Below, piece by piece: positions 44,409 through 53,047 of a DNA stretch of 64,000 nucleotides (positions are counted from its first letter, which is position 1; every line of letters starts with the position of its first letter). The notes beneath the pieces were generated by a model. It did no database searches, had not been told where the DNA came from, and was given only the letters and a program-made list of their open reading frames with translations. A program made the translations under genes and the position numbers. The stretch is from Lachnoanaerobaculum umeaense (lineage in GTDB: Bacteria; Bacillota; Clostridia; Lachnospirales; Lachnospiraceae): assembly GCF_003589745.1 (NCBI RefSeq), contig NZ_CP032364.1:806001-870000 (forward strand), written 5' to 3'.

Positions 44409-45137
44409 ATGCATTCGGTTGCATTGACCGATATAGGTAGAAAAAGACTTACAAATCAGGATACAGTGTATTTAAGCGATGCCCCGATAGGAGTATTACC
44501 GAATTTATATATTGTAGCAGATGGTATGGGAGGAGAGAAAGCAGGAGACTATGCTTCAAAGTCCTTAATAGGATATATGCTTACATATATTGAAAATACA
44601 ATGAAGATGCCAATAAGGGCTATAAGAGAAGCTATAGAATATGCAAATGAAAATCTCTTTGCTGAGGGAAGTAAGAACCCCAACTTGGAGGGCATGGGAA
44701 CTACCGTAGTGGCAGCATGTATTATAGATAATACATTACATGTGTTTAATGTGGGGGATTCCAGATGCTATATTCTGGATGAGAGTGGTATTTCTCAGAT
44801 AACAAAGGACCATTCTCTTGTAGAAATGCTTGTTTCTAAAGGAGAGATTACAAGAGAAAGCATTGAATATAAAGCAAACAAAAGTAAGATAACAAGAGCT
44901 GTGGGGGCAGAAGAGAGTGTACTGATAGACAGCTTTGAGGTAGAACTTTTAGGGAATGAGTATGTTTTATTATGTTCAGACGGACTTACAAATATGGTGG
45001 AGGATGAGAAGATATATAATATAGTGTCTTCAGGTGCCGGTGTAAGAGCGAGTGCAAAAAGACTAATAGAGGAGGCAAATCTATCAGGAGGAAGTGATAA
45101 TATATCAATTCTACTTATAGATATGAATGAGAGGTAA
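44409..45137 (+). CDS. prpC: PP2C-type protein phosphatase (partner of PrkC)
   Basis: A 242-residue Mn-dependent serine/threonine phosphatase. Metal-binding motifs are present: VADGMGGEKAGDYAS (~35), GMGTTVVAAC (~97), NVGDSRCYI (~114), LCSDGLTNMV (~193) and SGGSDNISILL (~226). GGAGG precedes the ATG. It is followed immediately by the PASTA kinase, the usual pair: the phosphatase reverses the kinase's targets in cell-wall and growth control. Confidence 0.95.
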   Translation: MHSVALTDIGRKRLTNQDTVYLSDAPIGVLPNLYIVADGMGGEKAGDYASKSLIGYMLTYIENTMKMPIRAIREAIEYANENLFAEGSKNPNLEGMGTTVVAACIIDNTLHVFNVGDSRCYILDESGISQITKDHSLVEMLVSKGEITRESIEYKANKSKITRAVGAEESVLIDSFEVELLGNEYVLLCSDGLTNMVEDEKIYNIVSSGAGVRASAKRLIEEANLSGGSDNISILLIDMNER

Positions 45138-45141
45138 TATT

Positions 45142-47310
45142 ATGAATCTTGAATCAGTTGTCTTGCAGGGAAGATATGTAATCATAGAAAAAATTGGCTC
45201 AGGAGGTATGTCTAATGTATTTAGAGCCAAAGATTTAAAGCTTGGCAGGTTGGTTGCCATAAAAGTTTTAAGAGAAGAATTTTGCTATGATATAAATTTT
45301 GTGGAAAAATTCAAAAAAGAGGCACAGGCAGCAGCCGGACTCTTGGGTGAGAATATAGTAAATATATATGATGTTGTAGATGAGGGTAGATATCATTTTA
45401 TAGTAATGGAGCTTGTAAATGGTATAACATTAAAAGAATATATAAAAATGAAAGGAAGGCTGGATATAACTGAAGGTGTAAGCATAGCTATACAGGTGGC
45501 TAAGGCGCTTAAGATATCACATGATCAGCATATAGTTCATAGAGATATAAAGCCTCAAAACATACTTATAACAAATGATGGGAAAATAAAGGTAGCAGAC
45601 TTTGGCATAGCAAGAGCAGTATCAGAACAGACTGCCAATGCAAATGCAATAGGCTCTGTTCACTATATTTCACCTGAACAGGCAAGAGGTGGAAGATGTG
45701 ATGAAAGGAGCGATATATATTCGCTTGGCATCACTATGTATGAGATGTTTACCGGGAGAGTGCCTTTTGTAGGAGAATCTACAGTTGCGGTCGCATTGGC
45801 ACATTTGGAACAGGCGATAATACCTCCAAATGTATACAATAATAAAATTACTGCAAGTTTGGAGAGAATTATTTTAAAGTGTACAAAGAAGGATCCGGTA
45901 AATAGATATCAGGATATATCATCATTAATTGATGATTTGGAGAATGCACTTCTAAATCCTGATGAACCTCCATACGAGGTTTCGGGATCTACAAAGGTAA
46001 TAAAGGCAAAAGATACTGCTGTACTTAACAAGGTGGAACCGATAAACGACATGACAGATGAAGAACAAGATAACGACTATGAAAACAAACAAGAAAATAG
46101 CGATTATGATGATGACGACTACGACGAAGAAGATGAAAAGATGGACAAGATCATGTCTATTGTGGGAGTTATATTGGCTGCTATCATAGTTATAGTACTG
46201 GTATTCTTTGTGGGTAGATTTACAGGGGTATTTGGTGGTAAGAAGTCAGATACTTCACATAGTAAGATAGATTCGACTCAGACTGTAATGCCGGATGTAG
46301 TAGGACTTTCAGAGAAGATGGCAGATAAGAAGTTATCTGATAACAATCTTCAGATGCAAGTAAAGTCAAGTGAGTATTCAGATACTGTAGAAAAGGGAAG
46401 TGTTATCTCACAGGACCCTGAGGCAGATGAGGTAGTATCAAAGTATTCCAAGGTAAGTGTAGTTATAAGTCTTGGTTCGGATTCTTTAGATATGGCTAAG
46501 ATGAATCTGGTTGGAAAGACAAAGGAGGCTGCAGAGTCGCTTTTAAAGGAAAACGGTTTTTCAGTAGATACTAAAGAAGAAAACTCCGATACTTTTGCAA
46601 AGGGTACAGTTATATCATATAGTCCTACAAAACCTAAAAAAGGTGATAGAGTGACATTGATCGTAAGTGCCGGTAAAAAAATAACCAAGGTTGATGTACC
46701 CAATATTACTAATATGAGTGAGTCGGATGCAAAAGCCTTGCTAGAACATAGTGGACTTGTACTTGGAAAGAAGTCTGAACAAAATAGTCAAAGTGTGGCA
46801 GCTGGATTTATAATGGGGCAGTCAGTGTCTTCCGGTTCAAAAGTTGACAGTGGAACAAGTATAGATTACGTAGTGAGCACCGGATTGGCAGAAAGCAGTG
46901 AGGCAGAAAGTGAACAACAATCAAGCCAAGTCGGCTCTTCTACAGAGCAGTCCCAAACCACACAGAGCACACAAGGTACTAAGGCAACAGTTGCACCGGC
47001 AACTACAGCTGCAGGATATAGATATATTGCTTCCATAGATACTAATTATTCATTGGAAGGTATGATAGGTCCGGGTGCAAGCATGACTAATATAAAAGTT
47101 ATGATCAGGCTTAAGCAGACCGTGAACGGAAGTGAAGTTTATTCTACATTGATGGAGGCAAGAACGGTGACCGGTGACACAATACTTCCGGTAAGATTTA
47201 GAACTATCGTAGGTACCAATGGTGTAGACCAGGGACAGGTTGAAATTGTAAATGTAGATACCGGTGAAGTGTTGAAATCATATACAGTGGAGTTCTTTAA
47301 AGTTGAGTAA
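45142..47310 (+). CDS. prkC: PASTA-domain serine/threonine protein kinase
   Basis: A ~722-residue membrane kinase. The cytoplasmic kinase domain (~8-275) has the G-loop IGSGGMSNVFRA, catalytic loop HRDIKPQNIL and DFGIARA. An acidic linker leads to one membrane helix (~340-362, IMSIVGVILAAIIVIVLVFF), then three extracellular PASTA repeats (~380-590: VMPDVVGLSEKMADK, MNLVGKTKEAAES, VDVPNITNMSESDAK), a Ser/Thr/Gln-rich spacer and a terminal ~105-residue beta-rich domain. PASTA repeats sense peptidoglycan fragments. ATG 45142 has GAGAGG seven bases before it; the earlier in-frame ATG overlaps prpC. Confidence 0.95.
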   Translation: MNLESVVLQGRYVIIEKIGSGGMSNVFRAKDLKLGRLVAIKVLREEFCYDINFVEKFKKEAQAAAGLLGENIVNIYDVVDEGRYHFIVMELVNGITLKEYIKMKGRLDITEGVSIAIQVAKALKISHDQHIVHRDIKPQNILITNDGKIKVADFGIARAVSEQTANANAIGSVHYISPEQARGGRCDERSDIYSLGITMYEMFTGRVPFVGESTVAVALAHLEQAIIPPNVYNNKITASLERIILKCTKKDPVNRYQDISSLIDDLENALLNPDEPPYEVSGSTKVIKAKDTAVLNKVEPINDMTDEEQDNDYENKQENSDYDDDDYDEEDEKMDKIMSIVGVILAAIIVIVLVFFVGRFTGVFGGKKSDTSHSKIDSTQTVMPDVVGLSEKMADKKLSDNNLQMQVKSSEYSDTVEKGSVISQDPEADEVVSKYSKVSVVISLGSDSLDMAKMNLVGKTKEAAESLLKENGFSVDTKEENSDTFAKGTVISYSPTKPKKGDRVTLIVSAGKKITKVDVPNITNMSESDAKALLEHSGLVLGKKSEQNSQSVAAGFIMGQSVSSGSKVDSGTSIDYVVSTGLAESSEAESEQQSSQVGSSTEQSQTTQSTQGTKATVAPATTAAGYRYIASIDTNYSLEGMIGPGASMTNIKVMIRLKQTVNGSEVYSTLMEARTVTGDTILPVRFRTIVGTNGVDQGQVEIVNVDTGEVLKSYTVEFFKVE

Positions 47311-48220
47311 AGAAGAGACAGGCAAATTTTATTTTGCAAAGATAATAAAGGGTATTGCCGGGTTTTATTATTGTATAATCCTTGACAAAGGTGAGAGAAA
47401 GAACCAGATTTTTTCATGCAAGGCAAAGGGTATTTTTAGAAAATTAGGTGTAAAGCCTTTAGTAGGTGACAATGTTGATTTTGAAATAACAGATACAAAG
47501 GATTTTGAAGGAAATATTGTAAAGATACATAAAAGAAAAAATGCCCTAATAAGACCGGCTGTGGCGAATATAGATAAAGTAGTACTTGTCTTGGCAGTTG
47601 AATCACCGGCTCCGGCGTTTTACTACCTGGATAAGTATTTGATAAATATGTCAAATGCCGGAATAAAGGTGGAGATATGTTGGAATAAGACTGATCTAAA
47701 TATGGATAAGGCCTTGGAATATGCTAAGATTTATACGGCTGCAGGTTTTAAAAATATAATAGCTTCCACATTAGAAGAAGGCGGATTGGAAGATTTAAAA
47801 GAAGCCTTAAAGGGTGAGGTGAGTGTGCTTGCAGGAGCTTCAGGAGTCGGAAAGTCTTCAATAACAAATATTTTGGCACCAAAGGCCAATATGGATACAA
47901 ATACAGTAAGCAGAAAGATAGAAAGAGGTAGACATACTACCAGGCATTCAGAACTTTTTATGGTTGACAGTGATACATTTGTCTTTGATACTCCAGGCTT
48001 TACCAGTGTAGAATCACCTGACTTTGATAAGGAAGAACTGAGATTTCATTTTCATGAATTTGATATATATGAGGGAGAGTGCAGATTTTCAGGTTGCATG
48101 CATATAAATGAACCTGATTGTGCAGTGAAATCGGCATTGGAAGAAAATAATATAAGTGATTCCAGATATCAAAGCTATAAAAAAATGTATGAGGAATTAT
48201 CTGAAAGGAGGAAATATTGA
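47303..48220 (+). CDS. rsgA: Ribosome small-subunit maturation GTPase
   Basis: A 305-residue circularly permuted GTPase. N-terminal OB domain (~1-80), then permuted G motifs in order NKTD (G4), GASGVGKSSITN (G1, ~178), DTPGF (G3), and a C-terminal zinc knuckle GECRFSGCMHINEPDCAV. It acts late in 30S assembly. Start is TTG 47303 inside the end of prkC (8-base overlap) with GGAG about 10 bases upstream; no better ATG is present. Its stop overlaps the rpe start. Confidence 0.95.
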   Translation: MSKEETGKFYFAKIIKGIAGFYYCIILDKGERKNQIFSCKAKGIFRKLGVKPLVGDNVDFEITDTKDFEGNIVKIHKRKNALIRPAVANIDKVVLVLAVESPAPAFYYLDKYLINMSNAGIKVEICWNKTDLNMDKALEYAKIYTAAGFKNIIASTLEEGGLEDLKEALKGEVSVLAGASGVGKSSITNILAPKANMDTNTVSRKIERGRHTTRHSELFMVDSDTFVFDTPGFTSVESPDFDKEELRFHFHEFDIYEGECRFSGCMHINEPDCAVKSALEENNISDSRYQSYKKMYEELSERRKY

Positions 48221-48876
48221 AAAAGAATATTGCACCATCACTACTTGCAGCAGATTTTTATGATTTGTCATCACAGATGAAACTTTTAAAAGAAGGAAAT
48301 ATAGAGGTATTGCATTTAGATGTAATGGATGGAATGTTTGTACCAAGTATTTCTTTTGGCATGCCCGTTATAAGTTCACTTAGAAAGTCGGTTGATTTTT
48401 TCTTTGATGTACATATGATGGTAGAAAATCCGGAAAGATATATTGAAGATTTTTATAAAAGTGGTGCCAACGGTATAACCATACATTTTGAGGCATGTAA
48501 GCATATCGATAGATGTATAGCTCAGATAAAGGCTTTTGGACTTAGAAGCGGTATATCTTTAAATCCTGCTACTCCGGTTTCATTTTTAGAAAATATTATA
48601 ACTGAAGTGGATATGGTACTTATAATGAGTGTGAATCCGGGATTTGGAGGTCAAAAGTTTATTCCTTACAGTCTGGATAAGATAAAAGAGTTATCAAAGA
48701 TGAGAGAGGAAAAGAATCCTAAACTTTTGATACAGGTAGATGGAGGAGTTGATGCTTGCAATATCAAAGAACTCTCAGAAGCAGGAGTAGATGAGTTTGT
48801 AGCAGGCTCTTCTGTATTTAAAGGAGATATTTTAAAGAATATAAAGGCTTTAAATACTGCATTAGGAGAGGAATAG
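48217..48876 (+). CDS. rpe: Ribulose-phosphate 3-epimerase
   Basis: A 219-residue TIM-barrel enzyme of the pentose phosphate pathway, interconverting ribulose-5-P and xylulose-5-P. APSLLAADF, VLHLDVMDGMFVPSISFG, DVHMMVENPERYI, MSVNPGFGGQKF and VDGGVDACNI are all standard, with the metal/catalytic Asp and His residues present. The start is TTG 48217, following a strong AAAGGAGG and overlapping the rsgA stop by four bases. Confidence 0.96.
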   Translation: MKKNIAPSLLAADFYDLSSQMKLLKEGNIEVLHLDVMDGMFVPSISFGMPVISSLRKSVDFFFDVHMMVENPERYIEDFYKSGANGITIHFEACKHIDRCIAQIKAFGLRSGISLNPATPVSFLENIITEVDMVLIMSVNPGFGGQKFIPYSLDKIKELSKMREEKNPKLLIQVDGGVDACNIKELSEAGVDEFVAGSSVFKGDILKNIKALNTALGEE

Positions 48877-48878
48877 AT

Positions 48879-49529
48879 TTGAATGCAATAATTGTTACCG
48901 GTGGAGATATAGATCTATCATTTCTAAAGTCCTATATAATAGAAAGAGAAGATACTGTTATTATAAGTGTTGATGCTGCTATTACAAAACTTGAAAGTAT
49001 AAATATAGTTCCGAATATAATGGTTGGAGATTTTGACACATTATCTGATGAGATTAGGTTGAAAAGATATGAAAGTCTGGGTGTTGAGATTATAAGACAT
49101 GATCCTATTAAGGACTTTTCAGATACGGAACTTGCAATAGATAAAGCAGTACAGGACAATATAAAAGATATTGTAATAGTTGGTGCTTTAGGCAGAAGAT
49201 TTGACCATGCATTTGCCAATATATTGATTCTTCAAAAGTATAAAAAGTATGGCGTGAATATTACTATATATGATAAGTACAATAAGATATATATAAAGTC
49301 AAATTCCTTTACATTAAATAAAGGGGATCTTTGGGGTAAATATATTAGCCTCTTCTCATTAAAGGGTGAGGTATTTGTCGAATCAATAAAGGGAGTCGCT
49401 TATCCGGTAGAAAAAAGAATGCTTGATAGTATCAAAGCACCAAGTCTTTATATCAGTAATGAACTGACAGATGAGAGATTGGAAGCAAAGTTTGATGGAG
49501 ATTTGCTAGTCGTAGAAAGTCGAGATTAG
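48879..49529 (+). CDS. thiN: Thiamine pyrophosphokinase
   Basis: A 216-residue enzyme that pyrophosphorylates thiamine to its active cofactor. VGDFDTLSDE (~48), DFSDTELAID (~85) and GALGRRFDHAFANI (~103) are the conserved substrate and Mg-ATP motifs; the C-terminal ~70 residues form the beta-sandwich thiamine-binding domain. Start is TTG 48879 after AGGAGAGG. It is the last gene of the conserved rlmN-prpC-prkC-rsgA-rpe-thiN run. Confidence 0.94.
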   Translation: MNAIIVTGGDIDLSFLKSYIIEREDTVIISVDAAITKLESINIVPNIMVGDFDTLSDEIRLKRYESLGVEIIRHDPIKDFSDTELAIDKAVQDNIKDIVIVGALGRRFDHAFANILILQKYKKYGVNITIYDKYNKIYIKSNSFTLNKGDLWGKYISLFSLKGEVFVESIKGVAYPVEKRMLDSIKAPSLYISNELTDERLEAKFDGDLLVVESRD

Positions 49530-49555
49530 ATAATACAAAAGCAGGAAGGAAGAGT

Positions 49556-49924
49556 ATGGAGTGGAAATTAAGGTCCGACAGATCTTTATATTTACAAATC
49601 ATGGACTATATTAGAATGCAGATAATCTCAGGGAAGATAGGAAGTGGGGATAAACTTCCAAGTGTCAGAGAGATGGCTAATACTCTGAATGTGAACCCGA
49701 GTACTGTTCAGAGAGCATATATAGAACTTGAAAGAAGCGGACTCGTATACATTAAGCAAAGTGTAGGAAGCATTGTCACAAGTGACTTAGATATAATAAA
49801 TAAGAGTAAGGAAGAGTTGGCAAGAGATTATACAATGGAATTTTTTTCAAATATGATTACTATGGGGTTCTCAAAAGCTGATATACTGGCAGAGATAAAG
49901 AAACTGGAAGAGAGCGAAGTCTAG
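49556..49924 (+). CDS. GntR-family regulator, YtrA type
   Basis: A 122-residue protein with one winged helix-turn-helix (~10-78; IISGKIGSGDKLPSVREMA, NVNPSTVQRAYIELERSGLV) and only a short helical tail (~80-122), as in the YtrA subfamily that lacks a ligand domain. YtrA proteins usually control adjacent ABC exporters; no such genes are here, and a hairpin terminator follows at 49999. AGGAAGG precedes the ATG. The target is unknown. Confidence 0.9.
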   Translation: MEWKLRSDRSLYLQIMDYIRMQIISGKIGSGDKLPSVREMANTLNVNPSTVQRAYIELERSGLVYIKQSVGSIVTSDLDIINKSKEELARDYTMEFFSNMITMGFSKADILAEIKKLEESEV

Positions 49925-49998
49925 CTACATTGTATGAGAAAACTTAATTTAGAATAATAATCAAAAGAATATGTTAAAATATATATTCAAATAATATA

Positions 49999-50054
49999 AG
50001 TGGTATGATTAAATCTGTGCAAATTGGATATTTTAATCATACCACTATTTTTAT
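49999..50054 (+). terminator. Long hairpin between the GntR gene and the ECF gene
   Basis: AGTGGTATGATTAAA (49999-50013) and its exact complement (50032-50046) form a 15-bp stem with an 18-base loop, then ATTTTTATA. It ends 37 bases before the ECF start, so it is either the GntR terminator or an attenuator in the ECF-gene leader. Confidence 0.75.
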
Positions 50055-50090
50055 ATACTGGTATCAGCCAAAAATGATGGAGGAAAGATC

Positions 50091-50687
50091 ATGGAAAGAT
50101 CGAAGGACAGTACAATTTTTAAGCTTGTAGCAACAGCACTTATGGCAGCACTATGTTATGTGAGCTTCACATATTTAAAAATTCCAATTCCGACTATATC
50201 GGGTGATATGACAGCTCTACATATAGGAAATGCTTTTTGTGTTTTGGCAGCTTTGCTGCTTGGAGGAGTTTATGGTGGAGTTGCAGGAAGTCTTGGAATG
50301 ACTATAGCGGATGTTTTAGATCCGGTGTATATAACATCTGCACCTAAGACATTTATATTAAAGCTTTGCATCGGATTGATAGCAGGTTTTATAGCTCATA
50401 AAATTGCACATATTACAGAAAATCATGATGCTAAATATATTATGAAGTGGACAGCAATATCTTCAATCTGCGGGCTGGGGTTCAATGTTATATTTGATCC
50501 TATAGTGGGATATTTGTATAAGGTATATATTCTGGGAGTTCAAGCAGATGCGGCAAAGATAATGGCTACTTGGGCAGCAGGCACAACTCTTATAAATGCA
50601 ATAGTAAGTACAATTTTAATAGTAATACTTTATGCTGCACTTAGACCGGTACTTATCAAGTCGGGATTATTTTTAAAAATCAAATAA
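50091..50687 (+). CDS. ECF transporter S-component (vitamin-binding membrane subunit)
   Basis: A 198-residue membrane protein with about six hydrophobic segments (ALMAALCYVSFTYL, AFCVLAALLLGGVYGGVAGSLG, LKLCIGLIAGFIAHK, AISSICGLGFNVIFDPIVGYLY, TLINAIVSTILIVILYAALR). The GDMTALHIGNAF loop and G-rich helix are typical of S-components, which give substrate specificity to a shared EcfA/EcfA'/EcfT energising module encoded elsewhere. GGAGG precedes the ATG. Ligand is not assignable; folate or another vitamin is plausible. It is flanked by hairpins on both sides and is monocistronic. Confidence 0.85.
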   Translation: MERSKDSTIFKLVATALMAALCYVSFTYLKIPIPTISGDMTALHIGNAFCVLAALLLGGVYGGVAGSLGMTIADVLDPVYITSAPKTFILKLCIGLIAGFIAHKIAHITENHDAKYIMKWTAISSICGLGFNVIFDPIVGYLYKVYILGVQADAAKIMATWAAGTTLINAIVSTILIVILYAALRPVLIKSGLFLKIK

Positions 50688-50702
50688 CATACTTCATTTT
50701 AG

Positions 50703-50747
50703 AGGATATCTTTATTCGCCCTATGGTGAGTGGAGATATCCTTTTTT
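50703..50747 (+). terminator. Intrinsic terminator of the ECF S-component gene
   Basis: AGGATATCT (50703-50711) pairs with AGATATCCT (50734-50742), enclosing a small inner stem, followed by a T-run. Confidence 0.85.
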
Positions 50748-50780
50748 AGATAACGACATGCAAGTATTTTTCTTAATATA

Positions 50781-50809
50781 TTGCCACATTCTTTAGAGTG
50801 GTATATAAT
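50781..50809 (+). promoter_or_regulatory. Sigma-A promoter of purC-purB-purA
   Basis: TTGCCA (50781-50786), 17-base spacer, consensus TATAAT (50804-50809), ~80 bases before purC. Confidence 0.85.
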
Positions 50810-50821
50810 ACAACCGTGGTA

Positions 50822-50851
50822 TCTGCCCGCTTTGTTTTATTAGTGGACAGA
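50822..50851 (+). promoter_or_regulatory. Hairpin in the purC leader
   Basis: TCTGCCCGC (50822-50830) can pair with GTGGACAGA (50843-50851) with one mismatch and one G-U pair, near the 5' end of the predicted transcript. I recognise no known purine, ZTP or THF riboswitch in the leader. It could be a simple stabilising stem. Confidence 0.35.
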
Positions 50852-50889
50852 GGTATATTGTAGATTTTGAAAGCAAATGGAGGTATACA

Positions 50890-51597
50890 ATGGAGAAATT
50901 AGAGCAGTTATATGAAGGAAAAGCAAAAAAGGTATTCAAAACTGCCGACCCGGATGTACTGATAGTTTCCTATAAGGATGATGCCACAGCATTTAATGGC
51001 GAAAAAAAAGGAACAATAGTGGGAAAGGGTGCGATTAATAATCGTATGACAAATCATCTGTTTAAACTCTTGGAAAAGAAGGGGGTTCCTACTCATTATA
51101 TCAAAGAGCTTAATGACAGAGAGACTGCTGTAAAAGCTGTAAAGATAGTACCACTTGAGGTAATAGTGAGAAATTACTCTGCAGGAAGCTTTGCTAAGAA
51201 GCTTGGTATGGAAGAGGGAATAAAGCTAAAAACTCCTACTTTGGAATTTTCCTATAAGGATGATGCTCTTGGAGATCCTTTTATAAACGGCTATTATGCA
51301 CTGGCACTTGATCTTGCAACTCAAGAAGAGATAGATAAGATTGCTTCATATGCTTTCAAGGTTAATGAAACACTGATCAATTATTTTGATGGTCTTGGAA
51401 TAGATCTGATAGATTTTAAAATTGAATTTGGTAGATATAAGGGAGATGTAATACTGGCGGATGAGATTTCTCCTGATACATGTAGATTATGGGATAAGGA
51501 AACCCATGAAAAACTTGATAAGGACAGATTTAGAAGAGATTTGGGCGGAGTAGAAGACGCTTACGCTGAAGTATTTAAAAGACTTGGTATTCAATAG
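50890..51597 (+). CDS. purC: Phosphoribosylaminoimidazole-succinocarboxamide synthase
   Basis: A 235-residue ATP-dependent enzyme joining CAIR and aspartate in purine synthesis. [12 protein letters not shown] opens the ATP lobe, [14 protein letters not shown] (~98-111) and [26 protein letters not shown] (~170-195) are the SAICAR-synthase signatures. GGAGG precedes the ATG. It is first in a purC-purB-purA operon with its own promoter; purB follows after nine bases. Confidence 0.96.
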   Translation: MEKLEQLYEGKAKKVFKTADPDVLIVSYKDDATAFNGEKKGTIVGKGAINNRMTNHLFKLLEKKGVPTHYIKELNDRETAVKAVKIVPLEVIVRNYSAGSFAKKLGMEEGIKLKTPTLEFSYKDDALGDPFINGYYALALDLATQEEIDKIASYAFKVNETLINYFDGLGIDLIDFKIEFGRYKGDVILADEISPDTCRLWDKETHEKLDKDRFRRDLGGVEDAYAEVFKRLGIQ

Positions 51598-51606
51598 GAG
51601 GAAATC

Positions 51607-53037
51607 TTGAAAGATAGATATATTAGTCCGCTTTCAGAAAGATACGCAAGTGCGAAGATGCAGTATATTTTTTCGCAGGATAAAAAGTTCAAGACATGGA
51701 GAAAACTGTGGATCGCCTTAGCAGAGACTGAAAAAGAGCTTGGTCTAAACATTACCGAGGAACAAATAGAGGAATTAAAGAAATTTCAAGATGATATAAA
51801 TTTTGATGTGGCAAAGGAAAGAGAAAAAGAAGTAAGACATGATGTAATGAGTCATGTATACGCTTACGGAGTACAATGTCCAAAAGCAAAAGGTATTATT
51901 CATCTTGGAGCAACTAGCTGTTATGTAGGTGATAATACTGATATTATCATAATGAAGGAAGCTCTGGAGCTGGTAAAAGAAAAGCTTGTAAATGTAATCA
52001 ATGAGCTTTCAAAGTTTGCTATTAAATATAAGGATCTGCCGACTTTGGCATTTACTCATTTTCAACCGGCACAGCCTACCACAGTAGGAAAGAGGGCTAC
52101 ACTTTGGATAAATGAGCTTTTGCTTGATTATGAGGATGTAAATTATACTCTTGAAAATTTGAAGCTTTTGGGCTGCAAGGGTACTACAGGTACTCAAGCC
52201 TCTTTCGTAGAGCTTTTTGATGGAGATAATGAGAAGATAGATAAAATAGATCCTATCATTGCAAATAAGATGGGATTTAAGGAATGTTATCCTGTTTCAG
52301 GGCAGACATACTCAAGAAAAGTGGATATCAAGGTATTAAATGTGCTTGCAGGTATTGCCGCCTCAGCACATAAGTTCTCAAATGATATCAGACTTTTACA
52401 GCATTTAAAAGAGATTGAAGAGCCTTTTGAAAAGTCACAGATAGGTTCATCAGCTATGGCATATAAGAGAAATCCAATGCGAAGTGAGAGGATTGCATCT
52501 TTGGCAAACTATGTAATGAGTGATGTTATGAACCCTATGATGGTAGCATCTACTCAGTGGTTTGAAAGAACATTGGATGATTCTGCAAATAAGAGACTTT
52601 CAATACCGGAAGGCTTTTTAAGCATAGACGGTATACTTGATTTATATTTGAATGTAGTGGATGGATTGGTAGTATACCCAAAAGTTATAGAAAAACATTT
52701 GATGTCAGAATTGCCTTTTATGGCTACAGAGAATATAATGATGGATGCAGTAAAAGCCGGTGGAGACAGACAGGAGCTGCATGAAAGAATTAGAGAGCTT
52801 TCAATGATTGCCGGAAGAAATGTAAAGGAACTTGGTGAAGAAAACAATCTACTAGATTTGATTGCAAAAGATCCTATGTTCAAACTTTCAAAAGAAGAAT
52901 TGAAAGAGTCTATGAAGCCTGAAAAATATATTGGAAGAAGTGCTATTCAGGTGGAAGATTTTATAAAAAGAATTATCAAGCCTATCTTGGATGAAAATAA
53001 AGATATTCTGGGATTAAAGGCTGATATAAATGTGTAA
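51607..53037 (+). CDS. purB: Adenylosuccinate lyase
   Basis: A 476-residue lyase that releases fumarate from SAICAR and from adenylosuccinate. Fumarase-superfamily signature GSSAMAYKRNPMRSERIASL is at ~residues 279-298 with the catalytic Ser; GATSCYVGDN and THFQPAQPTTVGKR (catalytic His) come earlier. Start is TTG 51607 directly after AGGAGGAAATC. purA follows ten bases after its stop, so both steps of AMP formation are co-transcribed. Confidence 0.96.
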   Translation: MKDRYISPLSERYASAKMQYIFSQDKKFKTWRKLWIALAETEKELGLNITEEQIEELKKFQDDINFDVAKEREKEVRHDVMSHVYAYGVQCPKAKGIIHLGATSCYVGDNTDIIIMKEALELVKEKLVNVINELSKFAIKYKDLPTLAFTHFQPAQPTTVGKRATLWINELLLDYEDVNYTLENLKLLGCKGTTGTQASFVELFDGDNEKIDKIDPIIANKMGFKECYPVSGQTYSRKVDIKVLNVLAGIAASAHKFSNDIRLLQHLKEIEEPFEKSQIGSSAMAYKRNPMRSERIASLANYVMSDVMNPMMVASTQWFERTLDDSANKRLSIPEGFLSIDGILDLYLNVVDGLVVYPKVIEKHLMSELPFMATENIMMDAVKAGGDRQELHERIRELSMIAGRNVKELGEENNLLDLIAKDPMFKLSKEELKESMKPEKYIGRSAIQVEDFIKRIIKPILDENKDILGLKADINV

Positions 53038-53047
53038 GGAGAATTAA

